Source: Parvularculaceae bacterium UBA4496 (GTDB lineage Bacteria; Pseudomonadota; Alphaproteobacteria; Caulobacterales; Parvularculaceae). From it: a DNA stretch of 9,518 nucleotides. The notes under the pieces were generated by a model. It was given only the letters and a program-made list of their open reading frames with translations. It did not search any database and was not told the origin of the DNA. The position numbers were made by a program, and so were the translations under genes. Positions 7,506 through 9,518 of this stretch are shown piece after piece. The number at the start of each line of letters is the position of its first letter. The first letter of the stretch is position 1. Location: contig DGNI01000047.1 in the NCBI GenBank assembly GCA_002388885.1, positions 1-9,518 on the forward strand, in the 5' to 3' direction.

Positions 7506-8591
7506 TTGGCCAAGAGGGTAAAGGCTAGCGAAGCAGCCAGGCAGGCCATGTTCCGACGTCTCATTCATCAGTTTAGCCTTCCAAAACGCGCAAGAGCGCG
7601 GGTAGCGGGTTATGCAGGAAATGCTGGGGTCATTGCGACTGCTGGCGTCGCCCTTGCCGGACTGCTTGTGGGCGCTTTTGCGGCCTATCTCAGTGAACGT
7701 GGCGCGATTGCAACAGCCAGCCGGACGATCGATCCACGCGAGTTAACCAGAGCTCGGGCGACTGAAAGCGCGCTGCTGGAACGTGACCGCGTCGTCGCGA
7801 GCATCATTGCCGGCGAACGCCCGCCAGAGCGTCTTACGCCGCCGCCAATAAACATGATCACCAATCAATCGGAAGTGCGTCCGAGGGTTATCATCATCAT
7901 CGACGATATGGGAGTCGATCGCCGGGCCAGCGAAATGGCATTGGCCCTGCCGGGGCCTGTGACCTTTTCATTTCTTCCTTACGCCCGCAATGTCGACGAG
8001 TTGGCTGAGAAAGCACGGCTTGCCGGCGGCGAAATCATGCTGCATTTGCCAATGGAGCCGCGAAGTAATGCAGACCCGGGGCCGCATGCGCTCAAGACCG
8101 GCATGACTGGCGGTAGCTTCATCAAAGACCTTGAATGGAACTTATCGCGTTTTAACGGCTATGTCGGCGTCAACAATCACATGGGATCGAAACTTACCGC
8201 TGATGTAGCGGCAATGAAAACACTACTAGCTTATCTTGATCATCGAAAGCTGTTCTTTCTGGACTCGCTGACGACCGATGCAACTGCGGTGCGGTCAGCA
8301 GCGCGGGAGATCGGCGTGAGTGTTTACGCGCGTGATGTCTTCCTTGACGATGCGGTGGGCGACAAAGAGTCGATCAGGCGTCAGCTAGCGCTGGCGGAGC
8401 ATATCGCCCGCGAAACCGGTTATGTCGTCGCCATCGGCCACCCGCGCAAGGAAACGCTTGAGATACTGGGCCCGTGGCTGACGAGCGCGCCGGCGCGCGG
8501 ATTTGAGCTTGTCTATGCCAGCGCATTACCAGCTCTGACCGCGCCGCCGAAAGAGACGGCGTTGGCGGCCGCGCCGGATTTGCGACTGTAA
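7506..8591 (+). CDS. Divergent polysaccharide deacetylase (YibQ/DUF610 family)
   Basis: A 361-residue protein with a basic N-terminus, one membrane segment (about 41-61), a linker to about residue 125 and a NodB-like fold of the divergent polysaccharide deacetylase family (PF04748). It should be anchored in the inner membrane with the catalytic domain outside. Conserved blocks are PRVIIIIDDMGVD (126-138, with the DD pair), VTFSFLPYA (152-160), GGEIMLHLPMEP (174-185), GVNNHMGSKLT (221-231), FFLDSLTT (250-257), RDVFLDD (276-282) and AIGHP (309-313). The substrate is unproven for this family; a role in envelope polysaccharide or peptidoglycan is inferred. The TTG at 7506 is the farthest plausible start; ATG 7548, which keeps the membrane segment, is a real alternative. 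Its usual neighbours, envC and ctpA, are not here. It ends 3 bases from the convergent DUF885 gene. Confidence 0.9.
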   Translation: MAKRVKASEAARQAMFRRLIHQFSLPKRARARVAGYAGNAGVIATAGVALAGLLVGAFAAYLSERGAIATASRTIDPRELTRARATESALLERDRVVASIIAGERPPERLTPPPINMITNQSEVRPRVIIIIDDMGVDRRASEMALALPGPVTFSFLPYARNVDELAEKARLAGGEIMLHLPMEPRSNADPGPHALKTGMTGGSFIKDLEWNLSRFNGYVGVNNHMGSKLTADVAAMKTLLAYLDHRKLFFLDSLTTDATAVRSAAREIGVSVYARDVFLDDAVGDKESIRRQLALAEHIARETGYVVAIGHPRKETLEILGPWLTSAPARGFELVYASALPALTAPPKETALAAAPDLRL

Positions 8592-8632
8592 CGCCTATTC
8601 TGCTTCCGCTTTCTTGCGGGCGATATAGGCGT
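8591..8632. repeat. Nested inverted repeat at the convergent gene junction
   Basis: ACGCCTAT (8591-8598) pairs perfectly with ATAGGCGT (8625-8632). Inside the 26-base loop, CCGC (8606-8609) pairs with GCGG (8616-8619). The structure starts at the last base of the deacetylase stop codon and reaches into the end of the DUF885 gene. It can form in both transcripts. No T-run follows on either strand, so a terminator role is only a possibility. Confidence 0.4.
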
Positions 8633-9518
8633 CGACAAGTTCTTCCAGGATCGGCAGCGCCACCGCGCCGTTTTTCAGAACCACGTCATGAAATTCGCGA
8701 ATGTCGAAGTTATCGCCAAGTTCGGTTTTTGCTTTCTCGCGCAGGTCGAGAATTCTGATCATGCCGATCTTGTATGATAGCGCCTGCGCCGGCGTATCGA
8801 TATAGCGCTCGATTTCTTTGGTCGCTTCGGATTCGGTCATGGGGTTATTGTCGAGCATGTATTGGATAGCTTTTTCACGTGTCCATTTTTTTGAATGAAC
8901 GCCGGTATCGACGACAAGACGTGCCGCGCGCAGCATTTCGTTTTGCAAACGGCCAAAGTCCTGCATCTTATCCGTGAAACGGCCTTGCTCCTTTGCGAGG
9001 CGCTCCGAGTAAAGACCCCATCCTTCAGAATAGGCGCCGAAAAAGGCAAATTTCTGGAACGTCGGCACGCCGGTCAGCTCTTGCTGAATCGCCAACTGGA
9101 AGTGATGGCCCGGGGCGCCTTCGTGATAGGCGATGGTTTCCATCTCATGCTTCTGCTTCTTCGTCATATCTTTGAGATTGGTATAATAGATTCCGGGACG
9201 TGATCCGTCGGGCGTTGGACGATTGTAGAAGGCGATTGGCGCTGTTTCCTCGCGCCATTTTTCGACTGCGCGCACCTCGAGCGGCGCATTGGGCAATACG
9301 TTGAAATACTGGTCTACATCTTCATAAATTGCGTCGATGTAAGCCTTGGATGCATCGAGATAGGCTTGGCGACCTTCTTCCGTATTCGGGAAGAAGTTTG
9401 ACGGATCGCTGCGAAGGAATTCAAAGAACGCAGGCAAGTCGCCTTCAAAGCCGACCTCCTTCATGATCTTGGCCATTTCGCCGCGAATGCGTTGGACGTC
9501 CGCAAGACCGATTTTGTG
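8595..9518 (-). CDS. DUF885 family zinc-metallopeptidase-like protein, C-terminal part
   Basis: The gene enters from the right edge, so its start and any signal peptide are not visible. The 307 visible residues are the C-terminal half of a DUF885 protein (PF05960), a family of roughly 550-620 residues, many of them exported or lipid-anchored. The frame is open to the last base (HKIGLADVQRIRGEMAKIM...), so the internal ATG at 9474-9476 is not the start. The key motif is AYHEGAPGHHFQ (visible residues 130-141), a zincin-like metal site. It is followed by YSEGWGLYSERLAKE (163-177), whose glutamate is a likely third ligand. DPSNFFPNTEEG and YDKIGM-like ALSYKIGMIRILDLRE are also typical. Peptidase activity is inferred from the motif; the substrate is unknown. 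It converges on the deacetylase gene with a 3-base gap and no evident functional link. Confidence 0.9.
   Translation of the reverse strand, partial: HKIGLADVQRIRGEMAKIMKEVGFEGDLPAFFEFLRSDPSNFFPNTEEGRQAYLDASKAYIDAIYEDVDQYFNVLPNAPLEVRAVEKWREETAPIAFYNRPTPDGSRPGIYYTNLKDMTKKQKHEMETIAYHEGAPGHHFQLAIQQELTGVPTFQKFAFFGAYSEGWGLYSERLAKEQGRFTDKMQDFGRLQNEMLRAARLVVDTGVHSKKWTREKAIQYMLDNNPMTESEATKEIERYIDTPAQALSYKIGMIRILDLREKAKTELGDNFDIREFHDVVLKNGAVALPILEELVDAYIARKKAEAE

Noticed and set aside
9474..9476. ATG as the start of the DUF885 gene
   Set aside because: The frame stays open to the window edge, and the upstream residues match the pattern of the family, so the true start is outside.
1..9518. Search for mobile elements, CRISPR arrays, tRNA genes and a defence or biosynthetic island
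   Set aside because: No transposase or integrase gene, no spaced repeats, no tRNA-like cloverleaf and no cluster of unknown genes; all eight genes fall into known core families.

Overview
The window is an ordinary stretch of chromosomal core genome from an alphaproteobacterium. The evidence is the gene set and order (gltA, gltX, comEC, lexA, trpC, trpD, trpG), a LexA box of the alphaproteobacterial direct-repeat type (GTTC-N7-GTTC) upstream of lexA, and the alphaproteobacterial style of the GltX, ComEC and LexA proteins. Base composition is moderately GC-rich. I cannot place it to genus. No mobile element, CRISPR array, tRNA or rRNA is visible, and I see no new multi-gene system. The points of interest are local: regulation, gene order and single residues.

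Layout, left to right. Positions 1-1866 hold two minus-strand genes: the N-terminal part of citrate synthase (gltA, running off the left edge) and glutamyl-tRNA synthetase (gltX). comEC (DNA-uptake channel) is divergent from gltX and converges on lexA, and the two stop codons of comEC and lexA overlap. lexA (SOS repressor) has a recognisable promoter whose -10 element and spacer are covered by a LexA box, so it should repress itself. Next come trpC, trpD and trpG on the minus strand, transcribed in the order trpG-trpD-trpC with 4-base ATGA overlaps, forming a tight tryptophan operon. A 109-base divergent region separates trpG from a plus-strand divergent polysaccharide deacetylase (YibQ/DUF610 family). 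That gene converges, 3 bases apart, on a DUF885 metallopeptidase-like gene that runs off the right edge.

How the genes work together. TrpG, TrpD and TrpC supply the glutaminase of anthranilate synthase, anthranilate phosphoribosyltransferase and indole-3-glycerol-phosphate synthase. The anthranilate synthase large subunit TrpE is not beside them and must be encoded elsewhere if the pathway is complete. moaC and moeA, which commonly lie between trpC and lexA in this class, are also absent. The other genes are neighbours by conserved position rather than members of one pathway. Every stretch without a gene is shorter than 150 bases.
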